Below are positions 55,401-63,904 of a stretch of 64,000 nt of DNA, one piece after another. The stretch's first letter is position 1, and every line of letters starts with the position of its first letter. This stretch comes from Brasenia schreberi (taxonomy: Eukaryota; Streptophyta; Magnoliopsida; Nymphaeales; Cabombaceae). The stretch covers positions 12,711,001 to 12,775,000 of the forward strand of contig JAYKKT010000073.1 of NCBI GenBank assembly GCA_036023115.1. Reading direction: 5' to 3'. A model generated the notes under the pieces. It worked only from the letters and a program-made list of their open reading frames with translations, ran no database searches and was not told the origin of the DNA. The position numbers and the translations under genes were made by a program.

Positions 55401-58400
55401 GTGTTTAGCTCTTTGACAAACATCACATTGAATAGTTAAATCTCTAAAACAATTATCCTGAACTATCTCTTTAATTTTTGAAGTTGATAAATGGCCTAAA
55501 CGACTGTGCCACATCCTTAACTTTTCTTCTGTTGTATTGATTGCTAATGCTCTCTCCTATAACGGCATCTCTTCTTTTGATAATATATAAAGCCCATTTC
55601 TCAGTTAACCACGACCAAAGGTTTTTTCTGTCCTCAAATCGTGAAAAACACAACCAGAAGGAGAAAAAGTAATTGAACAATTAATATCTCTAATCAAAGA
55701 GTTAACTGACAATAAATTAATTAGAAATTTAGGAATGTAAATGACTGAATTTAGTCTAAACTGTTTAGCTTGTATCACTCTCTTTCCTTCCATTTGAACT
55801 AGGGATCCATTAGCAACTTTCACATATTATGGTAGGGAAGCATTTTCATATTGCATCAACCTTGACTTATCTCCTATCATGTGATCAGTAGCACCAGAAT
55901 CTATAACCCGGACATGCATAATTAAAATATGAGTTACCGTTGATACTATAGGATACAGGAGTGTTTGTTTCATTCTTAGGAGTTCGATCATTTCATCCAT
56001 GGAACTTGGTTCAGTCTTCCTCTCTTAAGTGGTTGCTAATATGACTCCCATATCCCTTATAGTCAGTCGATCTGCCAATAATTTCCCAACATTGATCGCT
56101 TGTATGACTTCTCTTTCTACAATGTGAACACTAATTTATTTCTATCTTTATAATGTTGAGATCTACCATTTCCTCGACCTCTAGCAGAACCTTTACCTCG
56201 TTTAAAATTGGTTTGACCTCTTCCAACGAATGTTGGTTTCTCAACTTGATTTTGTTCTCCCTTTTCCAAATTTCTTCGATCCTCTTCCCTCAATAACAGA
56301 GAATATATTGTATCCACCGAGGGCAAATCCTCTTTGCTTAGGATATTGATCTTAATGGACTCATGCTCTAGTGATATTTCCCAAGAGGTCAAATACTTTT
56401 CGTACCTCATTGTCTGTAGTACGTTCCTTAATGCAATGACTGCATTTATACTCGATAATGTACCTTTGTTCATTCCATAAACCACGTAATTCCTCATAGT
56501 ATTCACTTATTGACTTGTCTCCTTGGCGACACTTTCTTATTTTTTCAAGAATCTCATACTCCTTTGCTATATTGCGTTGTCTGGAGTAAACTTCTTCCAC
56601 TGCTATCCAGATTTCTGTAGCAAATTCCATATACATAAATGTCTTGCTAATTACAGGATTGAACTAACTAATGCATCATCCTTTAACCAATGTTTAAATT
56701 TTACATTGTCTTCATCAGGTCGATTATGATTTCTATTGATATAAATGGATTTACCTCTAGACTTTAAGACAAGCTCAATTGATGTGGCCCATTCCTGCAG
56801 TTTCGACCTTCAAGTCGAATATTAGTAATCTGGAACAGCTCCATTTTTTGTTCATTACCATACCCGATCACTTGAGATTCTTCCTTGGGATGTCCTTCCA
56901 TGCTTACTTTGTGTTTTTCTTAGCAGACTTTTCACAAACAAATGGTGGACAAACACACCTTTTTCATATTTTTGGTGGACAAGTGGTTTCCACGAACAGA
57001 TGGTGGGCAGGCGGACAGTTTTTCAAACTTGTTTTCTTCTTTTATGCAGATTTTCTCTTTCTCAGAATTTGTACGAACAAATGGACAGATTTATTCAATT
57101 CTATTTTATTTCTTTCTGCAGAATTTCTCAGATTGATCTTCTACCTTTTTGTATCGTTGTTAACCCTTGATTTATATCGTTCACAAGCAGATATAGCCTC
57201 AAAGGCTCTGATACCATGTCACGATTTCACACTCAAACACAAATAAAATCAATAGGAATTTCAAAAGATGGAATATTAGGGTAGTCGGCCAGGTGTACTG
57301 CACCCTCTCTTTCTTCTCTTTATTTCCAATAATACAATTGTTTGTTGGTAGGGTTTTCCCTTAAATACCAGTATTACAATACTAATCACAATTACAGCAA
57401 TGCCATTAATGAGCTTAATTTAAAGCAACCTTTAAAAACAAAGAAACAATAAACTAAGTATTGTACTAATATAAGTAAAAGATATAATTGTAGCCTTCTT
57501 AACAGGTTGTTTGTTATGATTCGTCGATATGAGATTTAGTGAGGCCATCAAATCATCTACGTTCTGCATATCTCTATCATGGTCACTAAAAAAATAGTGA
57601 GACACATCAGTCGTTACGATTTTTATCGCGGAGATGTAGCAAGAGAACCCCTACCATCAAGGAGAGGAAACCCTAAGGAGGGAGAGAATCCCTACCATTG
57701 AGAGGATCTTAGCTGGATGATTAACTTTTCTTATGCTGTCACTGCATCATTTTTCATATAAACTGTTCTCTGTTAATACTTCATAATTGTGATTTGTTAT
57801 GGTAATTAAGACATTCTATGAGTAGAACACAAGAACCATAATTGCTGCTACAGAACTATCTTTTAAATTGTCTCGTCTTCAATGACTATTTATGTCCGTT
57901 GAGTACAATATATCCAAGACATGGCGAGCACATCCAGAGTCTTGTATTTGATGTTCTCTTCGTGATTGCATGCACATTACTGACATTGCAAATATGTTAC
58001 ATGCCAAATTGCTAATGTAGTTTTCTCTCATGTTATAGAGAGATGGTAGACACGTGATGGAAGAATATGAGCATTTGGCAGGTTTCAGAAGAAAACTCAT
58101 CATGAAAAAATAATCACAGATTATTGGAGTCCAGGGAGAAGCACGTGTATTTTAGACAGTGCTGCAAGCCAAAAACAAGTGCAAATATGCATTTTTGGTA
58201 GGTCTTGAAAGAAAATGCATCGCGAAAAGACCGGTGCTATCACTTGAATTTCCCAAGTCTAGAGAGAAGCGTGATACACATTCTCATATGTGAAGACGGA
58301 CACACATGCACACAGAGTACAAGTAAACAGGAGGGGGCACACACACAGTAGAGGTAAACAGGAACGTGAGGACATTGCAAAGTTGATTTCAACCTAAAGT

Positions 58401-59673
58401 CGATCATCTAATCAATGTTAAAAAGATCTCAAGAATCAAGCCCATGAAGACGGCATTATCAACTTACCATAAGTTGACCACGAACTTGACCAAGTTTGAT
58501 TTCCTGAAAAGAAAAAGATATCACCTTCCTTAATATCCAGGATATTTAAATTGTAAGAGAAAACCTACTAGCATCTCTAACTATTCTCCTCCAAAATGCC
58601 ACATTAATGACCTGTTCATTAAGTGCCTCTTTCAAGTGGGAGATTAGAGCTGCTCGAGATGACTCAGCTGCTACTAGTTGTTCGATGCAGTCCTTCAGAA
58701 TAGCATGCTGTCCTTGAAGCTCCTCAGACAATTTTGACTCAATGACTTGTCCTGAAGTCGAAAGACATTTTTATATCACAGGTCAGCTATGAAGAACAAC
58801 TCATAAGAAAGTCACAAGGGTTGACACGAAGTAAAAGGATGGGTTAGGGACTTGGGAATTGGGAATTGAAGTTTAGTTCTCTAGATCTCAGACAAACAAC
58901 GGAGAGTATAATAGTTTTCTTATCCCAAAAAAGTAAAATACAGAGGATGACAAACAAAAAAGACCTCCCTCTCTCAAGTGACAGGTTGGAGTTTTGAATC
59001 ATACTTCGTATAAGCCCACTGCCATGTGCTTCTTACAAGGCAGCCAGATACGGCCTAGGTTTCAAAGGACGTGTTTCTGAAAAGTCTCATTTCAATTTGC
59101 TATAACACACAAGAAAAAAAGCCATACACAAACACACTATCAGATATGGAAAGCTTATGCTTTTACCAGCTGTAAGAGCATGGGCCATATCCTTCCCAAC
59201 TTTCTCAACATAACCAATAGCAGCTCTGCATTTGCTGAATAAAGAGTCTTCATCTATAGGTCCATCATAACCAGAAATTATCTTCTCCAGGGCATCTCCT
59301 ACAGCAACTTTCTGAATCGGATAAAGAAGCAAAAAAGTGCATGCCAACCACTCAATCATGAGTCATGTTGCATTGTTATTATATCATGGGTGAAGGGAGA
59401 AAAATCAATACTAATAGACACGAATTGAATAGCACTAAATGTAACTTACCACTTTGGAGCTAGTGCACATTGCAGTGTTATTATATCATGGGTGAAGGGA
59501 AAAAATAAATAGGACTCATGGAGACAAATCGAATAGCACTAAAAATAGCATACCAATTTGGAGCTAGTCTGTCTTCCATTTCTTCCGGAGGTTCCTGCAG
59601 TTTTGCGCAGGATTTCTTCCTTGAGAGTTTGTGGTCGTAAACCAAAAACCTTTCTCTCTTCCCAAATATCAAT
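37432..59673 (-). CDS. CID-domain (RPRD1/Rtt103-type) RNA polymerase II CTD-binding protein, C-terminal five exons
   Basis: Exons on the minus strand, in order: 59673-59554, 59311-59167, 58751-58612, 58503-58468 and 38247-37432 (TAG). They join in phase to 418 codons. The first gives [20 protein letters not shown], the end of the CID domain that binds the phosphorylated RNA polymerase II tail. The next three give the RPRD-type helical coiled-coil part ([53 protein letters not shown], then [12 protein letters not shown]). The last exon completes it ([16 protein letters not shown]) and then encodes a long tail rich in proline, glycine and tyrosine, as in plant CID proteins acting in transcription termination. 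The N-terminal CID exons are not in the window, probably beyond its end. The last intron is 20,220 bp and full of nested transposons, yet all splice sites and frames are intact. Confidence 0.9.
39346..39540 (+). pseudogene. hAT transposase N-terminus (BED finger), broken
   Basis: From ATG at 39346 the frame runs [17 protein letters not shown], stop TAG at 39397-39399, then [15 protein letters not shown] and [13 protein letters not shown], and soon reaches a stop. The C-x2-C then H pattern of a BED zinc finger is visible, but the second cysteine appears replaced by tyrosine. A downstream acidic stretch (39640-39780) may be linker. Not functional. Confidence 0.75.
40047..41522 (+). mobile_element. 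RTE-type LINE, 5' truncated, inserted in hAT copy 2
   Basis: Flanked by a perfect 16-bp target duplication TATCGTTGAGCCCAGC (40031-40046 and 41523-41538). It encodes most of a reverse transcriptase in two frames, 40047-40809 and 40946-41488: [57 protein letters not shown] and the catalytic FADDIVL box, then the C-terminal [18 protein letters not shown] region ending HVADPV. The TTG-rich tail is at 41508-41520. The N-terminal endonuclease is missing through 5' truncation, and stops near 40807 and 40930 break the frame. The best-preserved RTE copy in the window. Confidence 0.93.
42877..43324 (+). repeat. Solo LTR inserted in the L1 remnant
   Basis: A 448-bp block starting TGTTAAAGAAC and ending ATATTCTAACA interrupts the L1 3' region. 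It contains a TATA-like CTATAAATA (43040) and an AATAAAG polyadenylation-type word (43093). No second LTR or interior is present. The 5-bp flanks (GAAAG, GACTG) do not match, so recombination or decay is likely. Confidence 0.6.
44655..45767 (-). mobile_element. Non-autonomous hAT element, copy 3
   Basis: Begins CAGTGTTGTCTTACGCG, ends GGATAACACTG, and has a perfect 8-bp target duplication CTTCATAC (44647-44654 and 45768-45775). The interior matches copy 1, including the decayed transposase C-terminal segment (about 44995-45160, minus strand). Inserted within the L1 reverse transcriptase region. Confidence 0.93.
46166..46498 (-). repeat. LTR of element A (3' LTR)
   Basis: Begins TGTTGTAATTACCG, ends CATATTCTTCAATA. 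Differs from its partner at 49341-49666 by scattered substitutions and small indels, including a 13-bp ACTGACTCTAAAA stretch present only here. Confidence 0.87.
46562..47646 (+). mobile_element. Non-autonomous hAT element, copy 4 (inside LTR element A)
   Basis: Begins CAGTGTTATCC, ends GTCAGACAACACTG, with a perfect 8-bp target duplication GTTCTTTC (46554-46561 and 47647-47654). Interior is the reverse complement of copies 1 and 3. It landed 64 bp from the 3' LTR of element A, so it is younger than that element. Confidence 0.93.
48400..48855 (-). pseudogene. Captured type-1 protein phosphatase (TOPP) N-terminal half
   Basis: Minus-strand frame from ATG at 48855 matches the start of plant PP1 catalytic subunits: [74 protein letters not shown] and LWKTFTDCF. 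GDxHG, GDxxDRG and GNHE boxes are present, although the first reads GDTHG where PP1 normally has GDIHG. The frame then leaves the family and stops at 48358. The C-terminal half with the remaining metal-binding histidines is missing, so it cannot be an active phosphatase. The reading frame is uninterrupted for about 150 codons and no intron is present. It lies in sense orientation inside LTR element A. Confidence 0.88.
48954..49154 (-). pseudogene. Captured PPR-protein N-terminal fragment
   Basis: Minus-strand frame ends [19 protein letters not shown] and a stop. The pattern L-L-x-S-C-K-S-M-K-E-x-K-Q-I-H is typical of the first repeat of plant PLS-type PPR proteins, RNA-editing or processing factors of organelles. 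Only this fragment is present, just upstream of the PP1 piece. Assignment rests on one motif. Confidence 0.55.
49341..49666 (-). repeat. LTR of element A (5' LTR)
   Basis: Begins TGTTGTAATTACCG directly after the primer site and ends CATATTCTTCAATA. Confidence 0.87.
51300..51601 (-). repeat. LTR of copia element (3' LTR)
   Basis: Begins TGTCACAATTTCACACTC and ends GCCTTCTTAACA. It is 14 bp longer than its partner, mainly through a TATATATACTGCAGCCGA stretch near 51380. Confidence 0.93.
51606..56640 (-). pseudogene. Broken copia gag-pol
   Basis: In coding order on the minus strand: gag 56636-56117 ([11 protein letters not shown], then a glycine- and arginine-rich [18 protein letters not shown] stretch); protease region about 55900-55600; integrase 55514-54410 ([40 protein letters not shown]); reverse transcriptase 54308-53828 ([24 protein letters not shown], then TAG for a glutamine at the KQSPRAWF box) continuing after the LINE at 52510-52320 ([14 protein letters not shown]); RNase H 52284-51606 ([16 protein letters not shown], ending FHPT). 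Frameshifts separate the pieces, so it cannot act alone. Confidence 0.88.
52511..53820 (-). mobile_element. RTE-type LINE, 5' truncated, inside the copia reverse transcriptase
   Basis: A 7-bp target duplication ACTCTTC lies at 52504-52510 and 53821-53827. The TTG tail is read in reverse at 52515-52526. Minus-strand frames 53664-53236 ([33 protein letters not shown], with LANDIVL where the active box should be FADD) and 53169-52702 (C-terminal region) match the LINE at 40047-41522. The altered catalytic box shows it is inactive. Confidence 0.92.
57217..57504 (-). repeat. LTR of copia element (5' LTR)
   Basis: Begins TGTCACGATTTCACACTC next to the primer site and ends GCCTTCTTAACA before the GGTTG duplication. 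Confidence 0.93.
57721..58467. other. 5' remainder of the large CID-gene intron
   Basis: Sequence between the L1 start and the 36-bp exon. Two related segments (58070-58110 and 58195-58235, each with a GGTYTYRGAAGAAAA / CATGAAAAA-like pattern) suggest a small duplication. Nothing else recognised. Confidence 0.4.
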
Positions 59674-61350
59674 CTAGATCCAGACAAAACAATAAGTGTT
59701 TCCAATCAAACCGAATAAAAATAACAGTCCAAACATCAAACATGCCTAGCAACACAAGTTTCGTTTTTGGTATAAAGAGATTGTGTAGCCGGTATAGATT
59801 CATTATTCATCAGACTGCCTAAAATTGTATGCTTATTGCACAAGTCATCATAATTTACAGGTTCCAATGATTTGCTATAATTATGGTTATTTCTTTTAGA
59901 TATATCATCCATAAAAGTCTTCATCCCCCTTTTAATATATCCACATCCACACTTAAATCAGTTATACACTTCCATTGCTTGAAATCTCAATGTATGTGAA
60001 GCTCTTAGGCACACCTTGCCCTATCCCAAGGAAACATCGATGGCATCAAGAACATGAAAATTTAATGATCCATACTTCTATATCAGGAAGAACCTGAAAA
60101 CTATATTTCTTATGAGTAAAAGAAAAGGTGTAATTGCATATTTAATTGAAAACTATGGAGCATAACAAGAGAAACTTAGATCAAACATGAACACCCCAAG
60201 ATTGCAACAAATAGATATTGATATAGGAAGCTACACAATGAAATTCATGGTGGCAGAAGACAAGTAAAAAAGAAGAGAATTTGGGGGGAAATTAAAGAAG
60301 GTTACATGTTTAATATTGCATAGTTGCAAGAACATCAAAGATGGCATATGTCTTGAGATGCTGTGACACCCAAAACAGCGACATGGAGATTTCAGTGCCA
60401 TAAAGTGTAAGAATTTGCCAAGATACAAAATTTATTTTTGTCGTAAAACAACTAGACCACATTTGAGACTTGTTTAAATCCTTTCTAAGTCTTCAAGCAC
60501 TACCGGAAGGAAGTTAGATTGCACAAGCAACTATTTCTCTCACTGGAAGTCTATTTTCTAAATATACCTTCTCAGAATAATGACAAAAGATTTCTTTCTT
60601 CCAGTCATCATTTATCTTCTTCCATTGATTGGATTTGAAGAGCAACCACTTGTAGGATTTGGTGAACCATGTGGTCGGGCTACAGCTAAAATCACATCTA
60701 GAGACTCCTCCAATTGCAAACTAGTCTCCTTCATTCATAGATCTTTTATGACACCTTTGAATGACTGAGGAACTCTATGCATGAGAGACATCTAAACTGA
60801 ACTGAGGTTGAAGACCAATTAAGAGTTGATAACTTGATACAGCTGATATAGACAAACTTTGTTTGTTTTCTTTCAAGATCATTCAGTAGTGGTTCTAAGG
60901 CGTTCTCAACTTAGTGATAATCTCTGTTATCACCTTGCTTCATAAAGCTAATATTATCTTGAACATAGGGGCAATGAACCATGTTACCGTTGAGATGATC
61001 TGATATTTCATTTCCAGCTTAGAATTGTGGAGATGCTAATGCCAGTTTTGATTATTAAAAAAACTAAGCATCTGGCCGTTGTATTTCCCCATTTGAGAGC
61101 TTCTTCACCTATTTGGTATCTGCCACGATCTCTTCAACTTCATTTATTTTCAGCTCATTGCTTCCATCGAGGTAGGCAGTTTTACGCCTAGGCTTTGGAA
61201 TGGAGCAATCATTGTATTCTCATAGGTCATCACTAAGTCAAGAATATATTCAGTTTAAAGCACCAAGTCAAGAGGAAAGACTACAAGAATCAACCAACAT
61301 TGTTGCAAAACGTCAAAAGAGGTTGACGAATCAAAAGGAGTACCACTAAT
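59674..61350. other. Upstream intron sequence of the CID gene
   Basis: No CID N-terminal exon (the family's HCIFHR or LANDILQNS motifs) was found on the minus strand here. The sequence is AT-rich with no recognised element, so the missing exons probably lie past the window end. Confidence 0.45.
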
Positions 61351-61568
61351 ATGAGAGAAGGTCATTTTCTGTTTTACAACCCATTATATAAGGGTTGAAA
61401 GTTTGTATTAGGGTTAAGAGAGGTTGAGACTAAGAAAAAGAGAAGGAGATGGGGGTGGCCTGTATTGGAGGTCTGCCTCCTCCTTCGATCTTCAATGTTT
61501 TTTCTCTTCAATCTTCTTACTCTTTGTTATGTTTGATTTTCCGCTACGCTACTCCCGAATTCCAACAT
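61351..61568 (+). repeat. Partial 5' LTR of element B
   Basis: Matches the 3' LTR from TTTTACAACCCATTATATAA to the end. The first 80 or so bases of the LTR are missing. Contains a TATA-like ATTATATAAG. Confidence 0.87.
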
Positions 61569-61616
61569 GATATCAGAGCCCCATAGAGTTGTACGCCGAG
61601 AGGGGAGATGTAAGAA

Positions 61617-62190
61617 ATGGGGATCTTAGCTCGTCGAAGCCCGGCGGCACCGATGGAAACCCCGCCAGAGTCTCCACCAAAAGACAGAATCTTGGCCTCA
61701 GCAAGAGCGATGAAGCATAACTCGTCTCACGGAAGCACCTCATCTCGATTGACGAGCTCGATGAGGACTTCGGCTCCCTCGGCATTCCCTGGTGCAGATC
61801 GAAACATGGGCGTACTGTGGAATGGACAAAGAAGGATCTGCTTAAGAGTTTGGAAGAGTTTGTTCCAATTTATGAAACACGGTCAATCAAGAACAATATG
61901 TTTGGCAAGGGATTTGACCATAGCTTTGTCCTTTGGTTTATTACACGTTGGTTGAAACCTGATCCAATGATTGAGAGTGGTTCTTTCACAGATCGAGACA
62001 ATTTCAATCATAGCAACAAGGCAATATCTCATACTGAGCATTTTGAGAACAACAGGTATGTGGAGTCGGTTGTTGATGTCTATTGGGAGCTTCCACCAGT
62101 GGCAGGGCATTCCCTGACACATCAGACGGGATATGATCCTGCACGTGTAGTCAATCCCATTGTTGAAAACGGCAGGATTTCAGTATGTTG
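61617..62190 (+). pseudogene. Captured fragment of a conserved plant protein of unknown function
   Basis: An intron-free stretch with two usable frames. One, 61617-61955, gives METPPESPPKDRILASARAM. The other, from about 61800, gives HGRTVEWTKKDLLKSLEEF, GFDHSFVLWFITRWLKPD, ESGSF, then HSNKAISHTEHFENNRYVES, YWELPPVAGHSLTHQT, DPARVVNPIVE, ending TGA at 62189-62191. I recognise these as pieces of a conserved plant family, with a large internal segment missing at the ESGSF/DRDNFNHS join, but cannot name its function. Loss of introns and the internal gap fit reverse transcription with template switching. Confidence 0.6.
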
Positions 62191-62325
62191 AATCTGCACC
62201 AACAAATGAAAAAAGCAGCAATCTTTAGGCGGGCTGGAAGACCTGTTCAAAGACTCGACATAAATTACAACTTCAACACAAGGCAAAAGAATGCCGATAT
62301 CTAGGAAATGCTGCAAAGTCTTGTG

Positions 62326-62530
62326 ACTGGACTGGTACAGTCACCAATGAGCATTGTAGACCAACTGTTTGATTCAATGCCTAAGAGAGATGTCTTCGAA
62401 GCATATTAACTGTTTGATGAAATGTTCAAGAGAGAGGTTTACCTGTATGTCAAGTGTTCGATGAAATGCTCAAGAAGAGATTATTAACATGCACAAGTGT
62501 TTGATTCAATGCCTAAGAGATATTTACCTG
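62326..62530 (+). pseudogene. PPR-like repeat fragment in element B
   Basis: The frame reads QLFDSMPKRDVFEAY, stop, LFDEMFKREV, and later VFDSMPKR. The LFD-x-MP-x-RD word is typical of plant PPR repeats of the PLS class. Stops interrupt it. It may share its source type with the PPR piece in element A. Confidence 0.5.
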
Positions 62531-62769
62531 TGCATTAAGTGTATGAGAAAATGTTAAAGAGGGCTAAAAATATTCAAAAAAAATGCAGAAGAATGAGATT
62601 GGATGGATTGCCATACTGATGAATTAAGCAAGAACGAGGGGTAGCCGTGTGTGGGCGCCGAAGTAGAGTTGTGGGCAAATTAGATGGAATGTCTCCAATC
62701 TGTCGATTCTTGTAAAGATTGCAGTCATGAGGACTACTAAAATGGGTTTTACAGCCATGAGGTTGTTGA

Positions 62770-63280
62770 AATTTGCAATCAAAGAAGCTGCTGAAGATGA
62801 TCAGCCAAGAAGGTTGAGTTGAAGATGTTGCAGCCAAAGAAGCTGCTGAAAATGACCAGCAAGGAAGGCTGAGATTAAGATGTTGCAACCAAAGAAGCTG
62901 TTGAAAATGATCAGCCATGAAGGCTGAGTTGAAGATGTTGTAACCAAAGAAGTTGTTGAAGATGACCAGTCATGAAGGTTGAGTTGAAGATGTTGCAGCC
63001 AAAGAAGCTGCTGAAGATGATCAGCCATGAAAGATGAGTTGAAGATGTTGCAACCAAAGATGCTGTTAAAGATGACCAGCCATAAAGGCTAAGTTGAAGA
63101 TGTTGCAGCCAAAAAAACTGTTGAAGATGACCAGCCATGAAGATTGAGTTGAAGTTATTGCAGCCAAGAAGCTGCTGAAGATGGGTGCAACCATGAAGCT
63201 GCTGAAGAATAACCATGAAGGTTGATGAAGAATGTTGCAGCCAGGAAGGTTGCTGAAGAGCGAACAGCCAAGAAGGCTGG
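62770..63280 (+). repeat. 55-bp tandem array inside element B
   Basis: About eight imperfect units beginning GAAGATGTTGCAGCCAAAGA and continuing AGCTGCTGAAGATGATCAGC. Units differ by substitutions; the last ones are shortened and rearranged (from 63155). 55 is not a multiple of three, so no long frame is kept. Confidence 0.9.
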
Positions 63281-63345
63281 GAAAATAAAAAAAATTAGTT
63301 TTTTGGCAAGTTTGGAGTTTGAAGTATCTCACTCCCAACTTGAGG

Positions 63346-63638
63346 TTGCATAAGAATATGCTTTTAGTGTCAGTTTTAGTAAATTTGATATTTTAGGTAT
63401 TATTGTAATTGCCCGTAGTACTAAGGGCATTTTGGTCATTTTCTATTTTACAACCCATTATATAAGAGCTGAAAGTTTGTATTAGGGTTAAGAGAGGTTG
63501 AGATTAAGAAAGAAAGAAGGAGATGGGGCGGCCTGTATTGGAGGTATGCCCCCTCCTCCGATCTTCAATGTTTTTCCTCTTCAATTTATTACTCTTGTTA
63601 TGTTTGATCTTCCGCTACGCTACTCCCGAATTCCAATA
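63346..63638 (+). repeat. 3' LTR of element B
   Basis: Starts TTGCATAAGAATATGC, contains CATTATATAAGAGCTG, ends CGAATTCCAATA. Related in reverse complement to the LTRs of element A (shared GGTATTATTGTAATTG and GGGCATTTT words). Confidence 0.85.
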
Positions 63639-63709
63639 CTATCAGTCAATGGCTAGTTCAACTAGCCACTGCCAACCCAAACAGAAATCTTGAGAAAAGA
63701 ATAAAATAT

Positions 63710-63870
63710 ACAACAACAACTAAACTTTTTCCATACTAGATGGGGTCGGCTACATGGATTCTTTGTTTCCACAAAGCCCTATCATAATTTATAGAATTCA
63801 TGGTAAATAACTCCGACAAAGTTTTACGTTGGTTGTCGGAAGACTAAAGCAAATTTATTCCAAAACCTAA
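63710..63870 (-). mobile_element. Short RTE-tailed element
   Basis: Begins with a reversed TTG tail (ACAACAACAACTAA), then CATACTAGATGGGGTCGGCTAC, then a body with AACTCCGACAAAGTTTTACG also present at 17030-17060. Same short-element type as 16960-17145 and 31128-31326. Confidence 0.65.
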
Positions 63871-63904
63871 TTTATTCAAAGAATAAAATATACAAAAATG
63901 AGAA

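Larger units (their letters stand above)
51300..57504 (-). mobile_element. Ty1/copia retrotransposon, full structure but dead
   Basis: Bounded by LTRs at 51300-51601 and 57217-57504 and by a perfect 5-bp target duplication GGTTG (51295-51299 and 57505-57509). The primer site (57204-57216, GGCTCTGATACCA on plus) fits tRNA-iMet, and a polypurine-type tract precedes the 3' LTR at 51602-51617. Genes run gag, protease, integrase, reverse transcriptase, RNase H on the minus strand with many frame breaks. An RTE LINE (52511-53820) splits the reverse transcriptase. Inserted in the L1 remnant. Confidence 0.95.
41600..57720 (-). mobile_element. Degenerate L1-type LINE, split by four later insertions
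   Basis: Minus-strand pieces, in element order: ORF start near 57720-57510 ([10 protein letters not shown]) running across the copia site into 51294-50967 ([18 protein letters not shown]); endonuclease remnant about 50440-49671 ([18 protein letters not shown]); reverse transcriptase N part 46160-45776 ([14 protein letters not shown]); RT core 44646-43330 ([15 protein letters not shown] box with F-D-D-D for [20 protein letters not shown]); zinc-finger region about 42600-42470; RNase H-like domain 42150-41905 ([14 protein letters not shown]). Many stops and frameshifts. Interrupters: hAT 44655-45767, solo LTR 42877-43324, LTR element A 46166-49666, copia 51300-57504. Exact L1 ends were not fixed. 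Confidence 0.82.
61351..63638 (+). mobile_element. Non-autonomous LTR element B with captured host sequences, 5' LTR truncated
   Basis: The 5' LTR is present only from about 61351 to 61568 and ends CGAATTCCAACA. It is followed by a primer site TGATATCAGAGCC (61569-61581, a variant of the tRNA-iMet site). The 3' LTR runs 63346-63638 and is preceded by CAAGTTTGGAGTTTGAAGTA, the same segment found before the 3' LTR of element A. No retroviral gene is present. The interior carries a fragment of a conserved plant protein (61617-62190), a PPR-like piece (62326-62530) and a 55-bp tandem array (62770-63280). Confidence 0.85.

Noticed and set aside
62770..63280. CRISPR-like array
   Set aside because: Units are contiguous without unique spacers and the genome is a plant; it is a simple tandem repeat.
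62574..63338. Several overlapping minus-strand open frames rich in FFGCN and LQQLLWLQHL words
   Set aside because: They are translations of the 55-bp tandem array; the repeated words reflect the DNA repeat, not a protein family.
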